Of a stretch of 64,000 bases of DNA, positions 1 through 11,740 are shown one piece after another. This DNA is from Strongylocentrotus droebachiensis. Lineage: Eukaryota > Echinodermata > Echinoidea > Camarodonta > Strongylocentrotidae. A program made the translations under genes and the position numbers. The notes below the pieces were generated by a model. That model saw only the letters and a list, made by a program, of their open reading frames with translations. It had not been told where the DNA came from and did not search any database. The DNA is taken from positions 77,001-141,000 of the forward strand of contig JAVYIG010000906.1 in NCBI GenBank assembly GCA_035222895.1, given 5' to 3'. The number at the start of each line of letters is the position of its first letter. The stretch's first letter is position 1.

Positions 1-7
1 TCTAGGT

Positions 8-185
8 CGCCCTTAACATGTCATGAAATGATCTCTTTTCATCTCTAGGCGTGTAGATCTCTGTCTATCCAAACAATGTAATCGCAGATCATTCCATGAG
101 ATGTTAAGGGCGGAACAATTTGCAAGGGGGAGCCTTGCATTCTGAGTCGCCCAAATAGCAAGGGGGGGACCCTTGCATTCTGGGT
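8..185 (+). repeat. Example of a monomer with 4-bp loss at the TATA-like site
   Basis: TCTCTATATAGG is reduced to TCTCTAGG (four bases lost). The right end reads GGGCGGAAC, and the second linker repeat begins AATAGC with a run of seven Gs, giving 178 bp in total. This subtype is a marker of the A domain. It recurs many times between 1 and 17000, for example at 768, 1640, 2899, 5179 and 5547. I did not see it beyond about 17 kb in the forms typical of regions II, III and V. Confidence 0.8.
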
Positions 186-532
186 CGCCCTCATAAACAT
201 GTCATGAAATGATCCCTTTTTATCTCTATATAGGCGTGTAGATCTCTGTCTATCCAAACAATGTAATCGCAGATCATTCCATGAGATGTTAAGGGCGGGA
301 CAATTTGCAAGGGGGGAGAGTTGCATTTTGAGTCGCCCAAATGGCAAGGGGGACCCTTGCATTCTGGGTCGCCCTTAACATGTCATGAAATGATCTCTTT
401 TCATCTCTATATAGGCGTGTCGATCTCTGTCTATCCAAACAATGTAATCGCAGATCATTCCATGAGATGTTAAGGGCGGGACAATTTGCAAGGGGGGAGC
501 CTTGCATTCTGAGTCGCCAAAATGGCAAGGGG

Positions 533-582
533 AGATGTTAAGGGCGGGACAAATTGCAAGGGAGGACCCTTGCATTTTGGGT
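533..582 (+). repeat. 50-bp truncated monomer, type example of a recurrent junction
   Basis: After GGCAAGGGG the sequence jumps to AGATGTTAAGGGCGGGAC, omitting everything from the left arm through most of the right arm. It then runs to TTTTGGGT and a SalI-containing CGACTTT. The remaining monomer is only 50 bp. The same junction occurs at 2666-2714 (49 bp), 4951-5000, 10604-10653, 11360-11409, 13493-13542 and 15778-15827. The shared GGGGAGA is microhomology between the two joined parts. It is a private marker of the A domain. Confidence 0.88.
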
Positions 583-1809
583 CGACTTTAACATGTCATG
601 AAATGATCTCTTTTCATCTCTATATACGCGTGTCGATCTCTGTCTATCCAAACAATGTAATCGCAGATCATTCCATGAGATGTTAAGGGCGGGAGAATTT
701 GCAAGGGGGAGCCTTGCATTCTGAGTCGCCAAAATGACAAGGGGGGACCCTTGCATTCTAGGTCGCCCTTAACATGTCATGAAATGATCTCTTTTCATCT
801 CTAGGCGTGTAGATCTCTGTCTATCCAAACAATGTAATCGCAGATAATTCCATGAGATGTTAAGGGCGGAACAATTTGCAAGGGGGAGCCTTGCATTCTG
901 AGTCGCCCAAATAGCAAGGGGGGACCCTTGCATTCTGGGTCGCCCTTAACATGTCATGAAATGATCTCTTTTCATCTCTAAATAGGCGTGTAGATCTCTG
1001 TCTATCCAAACAATGTAATCGCAGATCATTCCATGAGATGTTAAGGGTGGGACAATTTGCAAGGGGGAGCCTTGCATTCTGGGTCGCCTTTAACATGTCA
1101 TGAAATGATCTCTTTTCATCTCTATAGAGGCGTGTAGATCTCTGTCTATCTAAACAATGTAATCGCAGATCATTCCATGAGATGTTAAGGGCGGGACAAT
1201 TTGTAAGGAGGGAGCCTTGCATTCTGAGTCGCCCAAATGGCAAGGGAGGGACCCTTGCATTCTGGGTCGCCCTCATAAACATGTCATGAAATGATCCCTT
1301 TTCATCTCTATATAGGCGTGTAGATCTCTGTCTATCCAAACAATGTAATCGCAGATCATTCCATGAGATGTTAAGGGCGGGACAATTTGCAAGGGGGGAG
1401 AGTTGCATTTTGAGTCGCCCAAATGGCAAGGTGGTCCCTTGCATTCTGGGTCGCCCTTAACATGTCATGAAATGATCTCTTTTCATCTCTATATAGGCGT
1501 GTCGATCTCTGTCTATCCAAACAATGTAATCGCAGATCATTCCATGAGATGTTAAGGGCGGGACAATTTGCAAGGGGGGAGCCTTGCATTCTGAGTCGCC
1601 AAAATGGCAAGGGGGGACCCTTGCATTCTGGGTCGCCCTTAACATGTCATGAAATGATCTCTTTTCATCTCTAGGCGTGTAGATCTCTGTCTATCCAAAC
1701 AATGTAATCTCAGATCATTCCATGAGATGTTAAGGGCGGAACAATTTGAAAGGGGAGCCTTGCATTCTGAGTCGCCCAAATAGCAAGGGGGGACCCTTGC
1801 ATTCTGGGT

Positions 1810-1953
1810 CGCCCTTAACATGTCATGAAATGATCTCTTTTCATCTCTAAATAGGCGTGTAGATCTCTGTCTATCCAAACAATGTAATCGCAGATCATTC
1901 CATGAGATGTTAAGGGCGGGACAATTTGCAAGGGGGAGCCTTGCATTCTGGGT
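1810..1953 (+). repeat. Example of a short (144-bp) monomer
   Basis: This monomer goes directly from the first hairpin (AGGGGGAGCC) into the TTCTGGGTCG that normally ends copy b. It has lost one of the two linker direct repeats: 181 minus 37 gives the observed 144 bp. The spacer has AAATAGG in place of TATATAGG. The next monomer begins CGCCTTT. The same short form recurs with identical markers at 8877, 28805 and 30947 and in both copies of the 10.8-kb repeat, so it is inherited through higher-order duplication as well as created by deletion. Confidence 0.85.
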
Positions 1954-4571
1954 CGCCTTTAACATGTCATGAAATGATCTCTTTTCATCTCTATATAGGC
2001 GTGTAGATCTCTGTCTATCCAAACAATGTTATCGCAGATCATTCCATGAGATGTTAAGGGCGGGACAATTTGAAAGGGGGGAGCCTTGCATTCTGAGTCG
2101 CCCAAATGGCAAGGATGGACCCTTGCATTCTGGGTCGCCCTTAACATCTCATGAAATGATCTCTTTTCATCTCAATAGAGGCGTGTAGATCTCTGTCTAT
2201 CTAAACAATGTAATCGCAGATCATTCCATGAGATGTTAAGGGCGGGACAATTTGTAAGGAGGGAGCCTTGCATTCTGAGTCGCCCAAATGGCAAGGGGGG
2301 GACCCTTGCATTCTGGGTCGCCCTCATAAACATGTCATGAAATGATCCCTTTTCATCTCTATATAGGCGTGTAGATCTCTGTCTATCCAAACAATGTAAT
2401 CGCAGATCATTCCATGAGATGTTAAGGGCGGGACAATTTGCAAGGGGGGAGAGTTGCATTTTGAGTCGCCCAAATGGCAAGGGGGACCCTTGCATTCTGG
2501 GTCGCCCTTAACATGTCATGAAATGATCTCTTTTCATCTCTATATAGGCGTGTCGATCTCTGTCTATCCAAACAATGTAATCGCAGATCATTCCATGAGA
2601 TGTTAAGGGCGGGACAATTTGCAAGGGGGGAGCCTTGCATTCTGAGTCGCCAAAATGGCAAGGGGAGATGTTAAGGGCGGGACAAATTGCAAGGGAGGAC
2701 CCTGCATTTTGGGTCGACTTTAACATGTCATGAAATGATCTCTTTTCATCTCTATATACGCGTGTCGATCTCTGTCTATCCAAACAATGTAATCGCAGAT
2801 CATTCCATGAGATGTTAAGGGCGGGACAATTTGCAAGGGGGAGCCTTGCATTCTGAGTCGCCAAAATGACAAGGGGGGACCCTTGCATTCTAGGTCGCCC
2901 TTAACATGTCATGAAATGATCTCTTTTCATCTCTAGGCGTGTAGATCTCTGTCTATCCAAACAATGTAATCGCAGATCATTCCATGAGATGTTAAGGGCG
3001 GAACAATTTGCAAGGGGGAGCCTTGCATTCTGAGTCGCCCAAATAGCAAGGGGGGACCCTTGCATTCTGGGTCGCCCTTAACATGTCATGAAATGATCTC
3101 TTTTCATCTCTAAATAGGCGTGTAGATCTCTGTCTATCCAAACAATGTAATCGCAGATCATTCCATGAGATGTTAAGGGCGGGACAATTTGCAAGGGGGA
3201 GCCTTGCATTCTTGGTCGCCTTTAACATGTCATGAAATGATCTCTTTTCATCTCTATATAGGCGTGTAGATCTCTGTCTATCCAAACAATGTTATCGCAG
3301 ATCATTCCATGAGATGTTAAGGGCGGGACAATTTGAAAGGGGGGAGCCTTGCATTCTGAGTCGCCCAAATGGCAAGGGTGGACCCTTGCATTCTGGGTCG
3401 CCCTTAACATGTCATGAAATGATCTCTTTTCATCTCTAGGCGTGTAGATCTCTGTCTATCCAAACAATGTAATCGCAGATCATTCCATGAGATGTTAAGG
3501 GCGGAACAATTTGCAAGGGGGAGCCTTGCATTCTGGGTCGCCCTTAACATGTCATGAAATGATCTCTTTTCATCTCTAAATAGGCGTGTAGATCTCTGTC
3601 TATCTAAACAATGTAATCGCAGATCATTCCATGAGATGTTAAGGGCGGGACAATTTGTAAGGAGGGAGCCTTGCATTCTGAGTCGCCCAAATGGCAAGGG
3701 GGGACCCTTGCATTCTGGGTCGCCCTCATAAATATGTCATGAAATGATCCCTTTTCATCTCTATATAGGCGTGTAGATCTCTGTCTATCCAAACAATGTA
3801 ATCGCAGATCATTCCATGAGATGTTAAGGGCGGGACAATTTGCAAGGGGGGAGAGTTGCATTTTGAGTCGCCCAAATGGCAAGGAGGTCCCTTGCATTCT
3901 GGGTCGCCCTTAACATGTCATGAAATGATCTCTTTTCATCTCTATATAGGCGTGTCGATCTCTGTCTATCCAAACAATGTAATCGCAGATCATTCCATGA
4001 GATGTTAAGGGCGGGACAATTTGCAAGGGGGGAGCCTTGCATTTCGAGTCGCCCAAATGGCAAGGGGGGACCCTTGCATTCTGGGTCGCCCTTAACATGT
4101 CATGAAATGATCTCTTTTCATCTCTAAATAGGCGTGTAGATCTCTGTCTATCCAAACAATGTAATCGCAGATCATTCCATGAGATGTTAAGGGCGGGACA
4201 ATTTGCAAGGGGGAGCCTTGCATTCTGGGTCGCCTTTAACATGTCATGAAATGATCTCTTTTCATCTCTAAATAGGCGTGTAGATCTCTGTCTATCCAAA
4301 CAATGTTATCGCAGATCATTCCATGAGATGTTAAGGGCGGGACAATTTGAAAGGGGGGAGCCTTGCATTCTGAGTCGCCCAAATGGCAAGGGTGGACCCT
4401 TGCATTCTGGGTCGCCCTTAACATCTCATGAAATGATCTCTTTTCATCTCTATAGAGGCGTGTAGATCTCTGTCTATCTAAACAATGTAATCGCAGATCA
4501 TTCCATGAGATGTTAAGGGCGGGACAATTTGTAAGGAGGGAGCCTTGCATTCTGAGTCGCCCAAATGGCAA

Positions 4572-4585
4572 GGGGGGGGGGGGGG
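4572..4585 (+). repeat. Expanded poly-G run (14 G)
   Basis: The normal run of 5-7 Gs in the second linker repeat is expanded to 14 here. The matching run in copy 2 (15400-15412) has 13. A second expansion of 11 Gs is at 6058-6068, with an equal partner at 16885-16895. The slippage-prone tract differs by one base between otherwise near-identical copies. Homopolymer sequencing error is an alternative explanation for that single base. Confidence 0.85.
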
Positions 4586-7500
4586 AACCCTTGCTTTCTG
4601 GGTCGCCCTCATAAACATGTCATGAAATGATCCCTTTTCATCTCTATATAGGCGTGTAGATCTCTGTCTATCCAAACAATGTAATCGCAGATCATTCCAT
4701 GAGATGTTAAGGGCGGGACAATTTGCAAGGGGGGAGAGTTCCATTTTGAGTCGCCCAAATGGCAAGGGGGACCCTTGCATTCTGGGTCGCCCTTAACATG
4801 TCATGAAATGATCTCTTTTCATCTCTATATAGGCGTGTCGATCTCTGTCTATCCAAACAATGTAATCGCAGATCATTCCATGAGATGTTAAGGGCGGGAC
4901 AATTTGCAAGTGGGGAGCCTTGCATTCTGAGTCGCCAAAATGGCAAGGGGAGATGTTAAGGGCGGGACAAATTGCAAGGGAGGACCCTTGCATTTTGGGT
5001 CGACTTTAACATGTCATGAAATGATCTCTTTTCATCTCTATATACGCGTGTCGATCTCTGTCTATCCAAACAATGTAATCGCAGATCATTCCATGAGATG
5101 TTAAGGGCGGGACAATTTGCAAGGGGGAGCCTTGCATTCTGAGTCGCCAAAATGACAAGGGGGGACCCTTGCATTCTAGGTCGCCCTTAACATGTCATGA
5201 AATGATCTCTTTTCATCTCTAGGCGTGTAGATCTCTGTCTATCCAAACAATGTAATCGCAGATCATTCCATGAGATGTTAAGGGCGGAACAATTTGCAAG
5301 GGGGAGCCTTGCATTCTGAGTCGCCCAAATAGCAAGGGGGGACCCTTGCATTCTGGGTCGCCCTTAACATGTCATGAAATGATCTCTTTTCATCTCTAAA
5401 TAGGCGTGTAGATCTCTGTCTATCCAAACAATGTAATCGCAGATCATTCCTTGAGATGTTAAGGGCGGGACAATTTGCAAGGGGGAGCCTTGCATTCTGA
5501 GTCGCCCAAATGGCAAGGGTGGACCCTCGCATTCTAGGTCGCCCTTAACATGTCATGAAATGATCTCTTTTCATCTCTAGGCGTGTAGATCTCTGTCTAT
5601 CCAAACAATGTAATCGCAGATCATTCCATGAGATGTTAAGGGCGGAACAATTTGCAAGGGGGAGCCTTGCATTCTGAGTCGCCCAAATAGCAAGGGGGGA
5701 CCCTTGCATTCTGTGTCGCCTTTAACATGTCATGAAATGATCTCTTTTCATCTCTATATAGGCGTGTAGATCTCTGTCTATCCAAACAATGTTATCGCAG
5801 ATCATTCCATGAGATGTTAAGGGCGGGACAATTTGAAAGGGGGGAGCCTTGCATTCTGAGTCACCCAAATGGCAAGGGTGGACCCTTGCATTCTGGGTCG
5901 CCCTTAACATCTCATGAAATGATATCTTTTCATCTCTATAGAGGCGTGTAGATCTCTGTCTATCTAAACAATGTAATCGCAGATCATTCCATGAGATGTT
6001 AAGGGCGGGACAATTTGTAAGGAGGGAGCCTTGCATTCTGAGTCGCCCAAATGGCAAGGGGGGGGGGGACCCTTGCATTCTGGGTCGCCCTTAACATGTC
6101 ATGAAATGATCCCTTTTCATCTCTATATAGGCGTGTAGATCTCTGTCTATCCAAACAATGTAATCGCAGATCATTCCATGAGATGTTAAGGGCGGGACAA
6201 TTTGCAAGGGGGGAGAGTTGCATTTTGAGTCGCCCAAATGGCAAGGTGGTCCCTTGCATTCTGGGTCGCCCTTAACATGTCATGAAATGATCTCTTTTCA
6301 TCTCTATATAGGCGTGTCGATCTCTGTCTATCCAAACAATGTAATCGCAGATCATTCCATGAGATGTTAAGGGCTGGACAATTTGCAAGGGGGGAGCCTT
6401 GCATTCTGAGTCGCCAAAATGGCAAGGGGGGACCCTTGCATTCTGGGTCGCCCTTAACATGTCATGAAATGATCTCTATTCATCTCTATATAGGCGTGTA
6501 GATATTGTCTATCCAAACAATGTAATCGTATATCATTCAATGAGATGTTAAGGGCGGGACAATTTGCAAGGGGGAGCCTTGCATTCTGTGTCGCCCAAAT
6601 GGCAAGGGGTGACCCTTGCATTCTGGGTCGCCCTTAACATGTCATAAAATGATCTCTTTTCATCTCTATATAGGCGTGTAGATCTCTGTCTATCCAAACA
6701 ATGTAATCGCAGATCATTCCAAGAGATGTTAAGGGCGGGACAATTTGCAAGGGGGGAGCCTTGCATTTCGAGTCGCCCAAATGGCAAGGGGGGACCCTTG
6801 CATTCTGGGTCATCCTTAACATGTCATGAAATAATCTCTTTTCATCTCTATATAGGCGTGTAGATCTCTGTCTATCCAAACAATGTAATCGCAGATCATT
6901 CCATGAGATGTTAAGGGCGGGACAAATTGCAAGGAGGGAGCCTTGCATTCTGAGGCGCCCAAATGGCAAGTGGGGACCCTTGCATTCTGGGTCGCCCTTA
7001 ACATGTCATGAAATGATCTCTTTTCATCTCTATATAGGAGTGTAGATCTCTGTCTATCCAAACAATGTAATCGCAGATCATTCCATGAGATGTTAAGGGC
7101 GGGACAAATTGCAAGGGGGGACCCTTGCATTCTGGGTCGCCCTTAACATGTCATGAAATGATCTCTTTTCATCTCTATATAGGAGTGTAGAACTCTGTCT
7201 ATCCAAACAATGTAATCGCAGATCATTCCATGAGATGTTAAGGGAGGGACAAATTGAAAGGGGGGACCCTTGCATTCTGAGTCGCCCAAATGGCAAGGGG
7301 GGACCCTTGCATTCTGGGTCGACCTTATTGTCATTAAATTATCTCTTTTCATCTCTATATAGGAGTGTAGATCTCTGTCTATCCAAACAATGTAATCGCA
7401 GACCATTCCATGAGATGTTAAGGGCGGGACAATTTGCAAGCGGGGAGCCTTGCATTCTGAGTCGACCTTAACATGTCATGAAAAGATCTCTTTTCATCTC

Positions 7501-8164
7501 TATATAGGAGTGTAGATCTCTGTCTATCCAAACAATGTAATCGCAGATCATTCCAAGAGATGTTAAGGGCGGGACAATTTGCAAGGGGGGAGCCTTGCAT
7601 TTCGAGTCGCCCAAATGGCAAGGGGGGACCCTTGCATTCTGGGTCATCCTTAACATGTCATGAAATAATCTCTTTTCATCTCTATATAGGCGTGTAGATC
7701 TCTGTCTATCCAAACAATGTAATCGCAGATCATTCCATAAGATGTTAAGGGCGGGACAAATTGCAAGGAGGGAGCCTTGCATTCTGAGGCGCCCAAATGG
7801 CAAGTGGGGACCCTTGCATTCTGGGTCGCCCTTAACATGTCATGAAATGATCTCTTTTCCTCTCTATATAGGAGTGTAGATCTCTGTCTATCCAAACAAT
7901 GTAATCGCATATAATTCCATGAGATGTTAAGGGCGGGACAAATTGCAAGGGAGGACCTTTGCATTTTGGGTCGACCTTAACATGTCATGAAATGATCTCT
8001 TTTCATCTCTATATAGGAGTGTAGATCTCTGTCTATCCAAACAATGTAATCGCAGATCGTTCCATGAGATGTTAAGGGCGGGACAATTTGCAAGGGGGAG
8101 CCTTGCATTCTGAGTCGCCAAAATGGCAAGGGGGGACCCTTGCATTCTGGGTCGCCCTTAACAT

Positions 8165-10827
8165 CTCATGAAATGATCTCTTTTCATCTCTATAGAGGCG
8201 TGTAGATCTCTGTCTATCTAAACAATGTAATCGCAGATCATTCCATGAGATGTTAAGGGCGCGACAATTTGTAAGGAGGGAGCCTTGCATTCTGAGTCGC
8301 CCAAATGGCAAGGGAGGGACCCTTGCATTCTGGGTCGCCCTCATAAACATGTCATGAAATGATCCCTTTTCATCTCTATATAGGCGTGTAGATCTCTGTC
8401 TATCCAAACAATGTAATCGCAGATCATTCCATGAGATGTTAAGGGCGGGACAATTTGCAAGGGGGGAGAGTTGCATTTTGAGTCGCCCAAATGGCAAGGT
8501 GGTCCCTTGCATTCTGGGTCGCCCTTAACATGTCATGAAATGATCTCTTTTCATCTCTATATAGGCGTGTCGATCTCTGTCTATCCAAACAATGTAATCG
8601 CAGATCATTCCATGAGATGTTAAGGGCGGGACAATTTGCAAGGGGGGAGCCTTGCATTCTGAGTCGCCAAAATGGCAAGGGGGGACCCTTGCATTCTGGG
8701 TCGCCCTTAACATGTCATGAAATGATCTCTTCTCATCTCTAGGCGTGTAGATCTCTGTCTATCCAAACAATGTAATCGCAGATCATTCCATGAGATGTTA
8801 AGGGCGGAACAATTTGCAAGGGGGAGCCTTGCATTCTGAGTCGCCCAAATAGCAAGGGGGGACCCTTGCATTCTGGGTCGCCCTTAACATGTCATGAAAT
8901 GATCTCTTTTCATCTCTAAATAGGCGTGTAGATCTCTGTCTATCCAAACAATGTAAAAAATCGCAGATCATTCCATGAGATGTTAAGGGCGGGACAATTT
9001 GCAAGGGGGAGCCTTGCATTCTGGGTCGCCTTTAACATGTCATGAAATGATCTCTTTTCATCTCTATATAGGCGTGTAGATCTCTGTCTATCCAAACAAT
9101 GTTATCGCAGATCATTCCATGAGATGTTAAGGGCGGGACAATTTGAAAGGGGGGAGCCTTGCATTCTGAGTCGCCCAAATGGCAAGGGTGGACCCTTGCA
9201 TTCTGGGTCGCCCTTAACATCTCATGAAATGATCTCTTTTCATCTCTAGGCGTGTAGATCTCTGTCTATCCAAACAATGTAATCGCAGATCATTCCATGA
9301 GATGTTAAGGGCGGAACAATTTGCAAGGGGGAGCCTTGCATTCTGAGTCGCCCAAATAGCAAGGGGGAGCCTTGCATTCTTGGTCGCCTTTAACATGTCA
9401 TGAAATGATCTCTTTTCATCTCTATATAGGCGTGTAGATCTCTGTCTATCCAAACAATGTTATCGCAGATCATTCCATGAGATGTTAAGGGCGGGACAAT
9501 TTGAAAGGGGGGAGCCTTGCATTCTGAGTCGCCCAAATGGCAAGGGTGGACCCTTGCATTCTGGGTCGCCCTTAACATCTCATGAAATGATCTCTTTTCA
9601 TCTCTATAGAGGCGTGTAGATCTCTGTCTATCCAAACAATGTAATCGCAGATCATTCCATGAGATGTTAAGGGCGGAACAATTTGCAAGGGGGAGCCTTG
9701 CATTCTGAGTCGCCCAAATAGCAAGGGGGGACCCTTGCATTCTGGGTCGCCCTTAACATGTCATGAAATGATCTCTTTTCATCTCTAAATAGGCGTGTAG
9801 ATCTCTGTTTATCCAAACAATGTAATCGCAGATCATTCCATGAGATGTTAAGGGCGGGACAATTTGCAAGGGGGAGCCTTGCATTCTGGGTCGCCTTTAA
9901 CATGTCATGAAATGATCTCTTTTCATCTCTATATAGGCGTGTAGATCTCTGTCTATCCAAACAATGTTATCGCAGATCATTCCATGAGATGTTAAGGGCG
10001 GGACAATTTGAAAGGGGGGAGCCTTGCATTCTGAGTCGCCCAAATGGCAAGGGTGGACCCTTGCATTCTGGGTCGCCCTTAACATCTCATGAAATGATCT
10101 CTTTTCATCTCTATAGAGGCGTGTAGATCTCTGTCTATCTAAACAATGTAATCGCAGATCATTCCATGAGATGTTAAGGGCGGGACAATTTGTAAGGAGG
10201 GAGCCTTGCATTCTGAGTCGCCCAAATGGCAAGGGGGGGACCCTTGCATTCTGGGTCGCCCTCATAAACATGTCATGAAATGATCCCTTTTTATCTCTAT
10301 ATAGGCGTGTAGATCTCTGTCTATCCAAACAATGTAATCGCAGATCATTCCATGAGATGTTAAGGGCGGGACAATTTGCAAGGGGGGAGAGTTGCATTTT
10401 GAGTCGCCCAAATGGCAAGGGGGACCCTTGCATTCTGGGTCGCCCTTAACATGTCATGAAATGATCTCTTTTCATCTCTATATAGGCGTGTCGATCTCTG
10501 TCTATCCAAACAATGTAATCGCAGATCATTCCATGAGATGTTAAGGGCGGGACAATTTGCAAGGGGGGAGCCTTGCATTCTGAGTCGCCAAAATGGCAAG
10601 GGGAGATGTTAAGGGCGGGACAAATTGCAAGGGAGGACCCTTGCATTTTGGGTCGACTTTAACATGTCATGAAATGATCTCTTTTCATCTCTATATACGC
10701 GTGTCGATCTCTGTCTATCCAAACAATGTAATCGCAGATCATTCCATGAGATGTTAAGGGCGGGACAATTTGCAAGGGGGAGCCTTGCATTCTGAGTCGC
10801 CAAAATGACAAGGGGGGACCCTTGCAT
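8165..10827 (+). repeat. Part of the 10.8-kb unit not repeated downstream
   Basis: This 2663-bp stretch completes the first 10827-bp period. It consists of A-type monomers; 8165-8700 closely resembles 1097-1632 (offset 7068). In the second copy, the sequence after 18991 switches to the 1921-bp higher-order unit instead. The change falls at a monomer left arm: here ACATCTCATG, downstream ACATGTCATA. A monomer from about 8877 has extra adenines in GTAAAAAATCG (8955-8960). Copy 1 and copy 2 are thus joined to different partners, showing an exchange breakpoint within a monomer. Confidence 0.85.
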
Positions 10828-11740
10828 TCTAGGTCGCCCTTAACATGTCATGAAATGATCTCTTTTCATCTCTAGGCGTGTAGATCTCTGTCTATCCAAA
10901 CAATGTAATCGCAGATCATTCCATGAGATGTTAAGGGCGGAACAATTTGCAAGGGGGAGCCTTGCATTCTGAGTCGCCCAAATAGCAAGGGGGGGACCCT
11001 TGCATTCTGGGTCGCCCTCATAAACATGTCATGAAATGATCCCTTTTTATCTCTATATAGGCGTGTAGATCTCTGTCTATCCAAACAATGTAATCGCAGA
11101 TCATTCCATGAGATGTTAAGGGCGGGACAATTTGCAAGGGGGGAGAGTTGCATTTTGAGTCGCCCAAATGGCAAGGGGGACCCTTGCATTCTGGGTCGCC
11201 CTTAACATGTCATGAAATGATCTCTTTTCATCTCTATATAGGCGTGTCGATCTCTGTCTATCCAAACAATGTAATCGCAGATCATTCCATGAGATGTTAA
11301 GGGCGGGACAATTTGCAAGGGGGGAGCCTTGCATTCTGAGTCGCCAAAATGGCAAGGGGAGATGTTAAGGGCGGGACAAATTGCAAGGGAGGACCCTTGC
11401 ATTTTGGGTCGACTTTAACATGTCATGAAATGATCTCTTTTCATCTCTATATACGCGTGTCGATCTCTGTCTATCCAAACAATGTAATCGCAGATCATTC
11501 CATGAGATGTTAAGGGCGGGACAATTTGCAAGGGGGAGCCTTGCATTCTGAGTCGCCAAAATGACAAGGGGGGACCCTTGCATTCTAGGTCGCCCTTAAC
11601 ATGTCATGAAATGATCTCTTTTCATCTCTAGGCGTGTAGATCTCTGTCTATCCAAACAATGTAATCGCAGATCATTCCATGAGATGTTAAGGGCGGAACA
11701 ATTTGCAAGGGGGAGCCTTGCATTCTGAGTCGCCCAAATA
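10229..11740 (+). repeat. 756-bp tandem duplication
   Basis: 10229-10984 and 10985-11740 are near-identical. A diagnostic TTTTTATC in place of TTTTCATC (10280-10290 and 11036-11046) and the 50-bp truncated monomer are found in both. The duplication spans the junction between the two 10.8-kb copies: the first 756 bp of the window correspond to both copies. The two paralogous truncated monomers are 756 bp apart (10604 and 11360), confirming the period. Confidence 0.85.

Larger units (their letters stand above)
1..8164 (+). repeat. A-domain block, copy 1 of the 10.8-kb repeat
   Basis: The block matches 10828-18991 at an offset of 10827 bp. The offset is 10828 bp between an indel near 2701 and the G-run at 4572. 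Differences I noticed are substitutions at 846, 5451, 5924 and 6610, a one-base deletion near 2703, and a one-base change in the G-run at 4572, so identity is about 99.9%. It continues past the left edge of the window. Inside are A-type monomers: 4-bp loss, AAATAGG, TATAGAGG with CTATCTAAAC, TTATCGCAG, and the CCCTCATAAAC insertion form. From 7138 to 8164 it carries the start of the 1921-bp unit. Confidence 0.92.

Noticed and set aside
860..1444. Open frames of up to about 194 codons on the minus strand, and shorter ones on both strands, with recurring peptides
   Set aside because: They are translations of the satellite. The same peptides recur in overlapping frames, and full monomers shift the frame because 181 is not a multiple of three. 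Lengths depend on which monomers are short, and no known domain, signal peptide or conserved start context is seen. They are not annotated as genes.
4572..4585. G-quadruplex-forming locus
   Set aside because: The expanded G-run is isolated. Neighbouring runs on the same strand are two per monomer, separated by about 30 bp, so a stable intramolecular quadruplex is not well supported beyond the long run itself.
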